Positions 62,327 through 64,000 of a stretch of 64,000 nucleotides of DNA are shown piece after piece. The position numbers and the translations under genes are program-made. Every line of letters starts with the position of its first letter. Position 1 is the first letter of the stretch. Source of the DNA: Flaccisagitta enflata (taxonomy: Eukaryota > Chaetognatha > Sagittoidea > Aphragmophora); NCBI GenBank assembly GCA_965153355.1, contig OZ231128.1, positions 52,266,001 through 52,330,000 of the forward strand. The letters run 5' to 3'. The notes beneath the pieces are model-generated. The model saw nothing but the letters and a program-made list of their open reading frames with translations, did no database searches and was not told the origin of the DNA.

Positions 62327-62410
62327 TTTAGTCGCGTGCACGCGACTCTACAACTTGCTTGGTCTGTCGGTTGGTTGGTCGATTGGTTGGTCGGTCTGTT
62401 GGTCTGAAAC
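62327..62410 (-). repeat. Hairpin-ended repeat start, stem GTCGCGTG
   Basis: TTTAGTCGCGTGCACGCGAC (perfect 16-bp palindrome), TCTACAACTTGCTTGGTC, then GGTTGGTTGGTCGATTGG. It runs into the TTTTTGG array, so the other end is lost. Confidence 0.7.
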
Positions 62411-64000
62411 ACTCTGCTTTTTTGCGTCGTTTTTGGTCATTTTGGGTCGTCTGGAGTTATTTTGAGTCATTTTTTTGTTGTTTTTGGTCATTTTTGGTTG
62501 GTTTTAGTCATTTTTGGTCATTTCTGATCATTTACGTCACTTTGTTCATTTAAGTCATTTGTGTCATTTGTGGGCATTTAAAGTAGTTTCAAGTCATTTT
62601 AAGTCATTTTGGGACATTTCAGGTCATTTTTGGTCATTTAAGATGGTTTTTTGGTATGTTTTGGTCATTTAGGTTTTTTGGTTTTTGGTTTTTATTTTTT
62701 GGTTTTTGGTTTTTGGTTTTTGGTTTTTGGTTTTTGGTTTTTGGTTTTTTGGTTTTTTGTTTTGTTTTTTCTTGTTTTTGGTTTTTGGGTTTTTTGGTTT
62801 TTTGGTTTTTGGTCATTTAACATGGTTTTTTGGTATGTTTTGGTCATTTATGGTTTTGGTGTTTGGTTTTTTGGTTTTTTGGTTTTTGGGTTTTTTGGTT
62901 TTTTGGTCTTTTGGTCATTTTTGGTCATTAAACATGGCTTTTCGGTATGTTTTGGTCATTTATGTTTTTTGTTTTTGGTTTTTGGTTTTTGGTTTTTTGG
63001 TTTTCGGTCCTTTAACATGGTTTTTTGGTATGTTTTGGTCATTTATGCTTTTGGTTTTTTGGTTTTTGTTTTTTGTTTATTGTTTATTGTTTACTACTCG
63101 ACTCAATAAAAAAGCCGCACTTTTAAATGACAAATTGTCATACTTAATTTCAAAAAAACTAATCAAAATCTTAGACCATTTGAAAGCTCTTGAAAAGATC
63201 TTTCATTTGGTGCCAATCTGGTATTGCTATCTCTTTTCGTTTAGAAATGGCATTAGTTTGAGTAAAAACTTTGCCCATTTCAGTTTCGCAATCCCTATGA
63301 AAAAAGTGCATTTTAGCAAAATAGTGCTTCTCTTTGCAGAGCTCTAGCTCCTAAACCGTTTGAGATACAGATCTGGGATTGATCTAGAATGAAAGAAAAT
63401 TCAAAAATCTTTAAAATCACTTCAACAGAAAAACTTTCAAATAATTCTTTTTCCTTATTCATCAACACAAAATCGGGTGCGGCTTTTTTTTTGAGTCGCG
63501 TAGTATTGTTTTTTGTTTTTTATTTTTTGTTTTTTGTTTTTTGTTTTTTGTTTTTTGTTTTTTGTTTTTTGTTTTTTTTTTTTTGGCTTTTGGTTTCTGT
63601 TTTTTTTGTTTTTTATTTTTGGTCATTTAACATGGTTTTTTGGTATGTTTTGGTCATTAATTTTTTTTTTTTTTTTTTTTTTTTTGGTCTTTTGGTCATT
63701 TTTGGTCATCAAACATGGCTTTTCGGTATGTTTAGGTCATTTATGTTTTTTGGTTTTTTGTTTTTTTTTGGTTTTTTGGTTTTTTGGTCTTTTGGTCATT
63801 TTTGGTCATTAAACATGGCTTTTCGGTATGTTTTGGTCATTTATGTTTTTTGGTTTTTTGGTTTTTGGTTTTTGGTTTTTTGGTCATTTGTGTTTTTTGA
63901 TTTTTTGGTTTTTGGTTTTTAGTTTTTGGTTTTTTGGTTTGTTGATTTTTTTGGTTTTTGGACATTAACATGGTCTTTTTTGTTTGTTTAGGTCATTTAT
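62411..64000. repeat. TTTTTGG / GGTCATTT minisatellite, runs off the window
   Basis: T- and G-only strand of GGTTTTT units with a recurring longer phrase, AACATGG(C/T)TTTT(C/T)GGTATG then TTTTGGTCATTTATG (about 62640, 62820, 62933, 63017, 63630, 63714, 63813, 63968). Phe/Leu/Val/Trp-rich open frames are artefacts. It is interrupted by the element at 63094-63503. Confidence 0.9.
63094..63503. mobile_element. 410-bp TA-flanked MITE inserted in the minisatellite
   Basis: Left end CTACTCGACTCAATAAAAAA then GCCGCAC; right end GTGCGGCTTTTTTTTTGAG then TCGCGTAG; TA on both sides. The ends differ by a few bases. No coding frame; identical array type on both sides shows it is an insertion. Confidence 0.8.

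Noticed and set aside
62651-63922. Trp/Phe-rich 'membrane protein' frames
   Set aside because: TTTTTGG repeats; interrupted by a transposon without loss of repeat character.

Overview
The window looks like intronic and intergenic DNA from an invertebrate animal. The evidence is a CR1/Jockey-type LINE fragment, Tc1/mariner-, pogo- and hAT-like short elements with matching target-site duplications, large microsatellites, and two exons joined by consensus splice sites. No species assignment can be made from the sequence. Cellular coding sequence is scarce; most long open frames lie in simple repeats whose period is a multiple of three.

The one convincing host gene is on the minus strand. Exon 1 (13882 to 12910) encodes a signal-anchor segment, poly-Asn tracts and a Cys-rich start. 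Exon 2 (6879 to 6325) encodes the part around IDAVSR...NRVGGNT. Together they match the N-terminal half of the DUF229 family, which belongs to the alkaline phosphatase/sulfatase superfamily. The ~6 kb intron between them holds a fold-back element (7020-8526), a 5'-truncated LINE (9001-10349) and long CT and TA tracts. Later exons are not recognisable in the window, and one in-frame stop lies between the membrane segment and the rest of exon 1.

Layout. 1-3.9 kb: repeats built from ~21-bp GAGGCCTG minisatellites framed by inverted CAGCGGCCCC termini. 3.9-5.3 kb: unassigned. 5.3-5.9 kb: a Tc1-like remnant. 6.3-13.9 kb: the DUF229 exons and intron. 14-24 kb: microsatellites and minisatellites with a TIR element and hairpin repeats. 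24.7-26.8 kb: three elements nested inside each other. 27-34 kb: minisatellites, a long CA tract and several short transposons, one a hAT-like element with an exact 8-bp duplication. 34.8-42.7 kb: (GGCAAT)n arrays flanking a ~5.2 kb near-perfect palindrome. 42.7-45.8 kb: a satellite of self-complementary ~450-bp units. 46-56 kb: dispersed repeats, nested elements and two coding remnants. 56.9-57.6 kb: an unusual fold-back made of TTTTAGC motifs. 58-61.5 kb: a second ~1.6 kb palindrome. 62-64 kb: a TTTTTGG minisatellite interrupted by a 410-bp element.

Two themes recur. Inverted symmetry appears at every scale, from 16-bp hairpins to 2.6-kb arms. A dispersed hairpin-ended repeat occurs about 20 times, and its terminal stem sequence changes from copy to copy while an internal segment of the same copy often changes with it. 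This family and the TTTTAGC fold-back are the best candidates for something undescribed.
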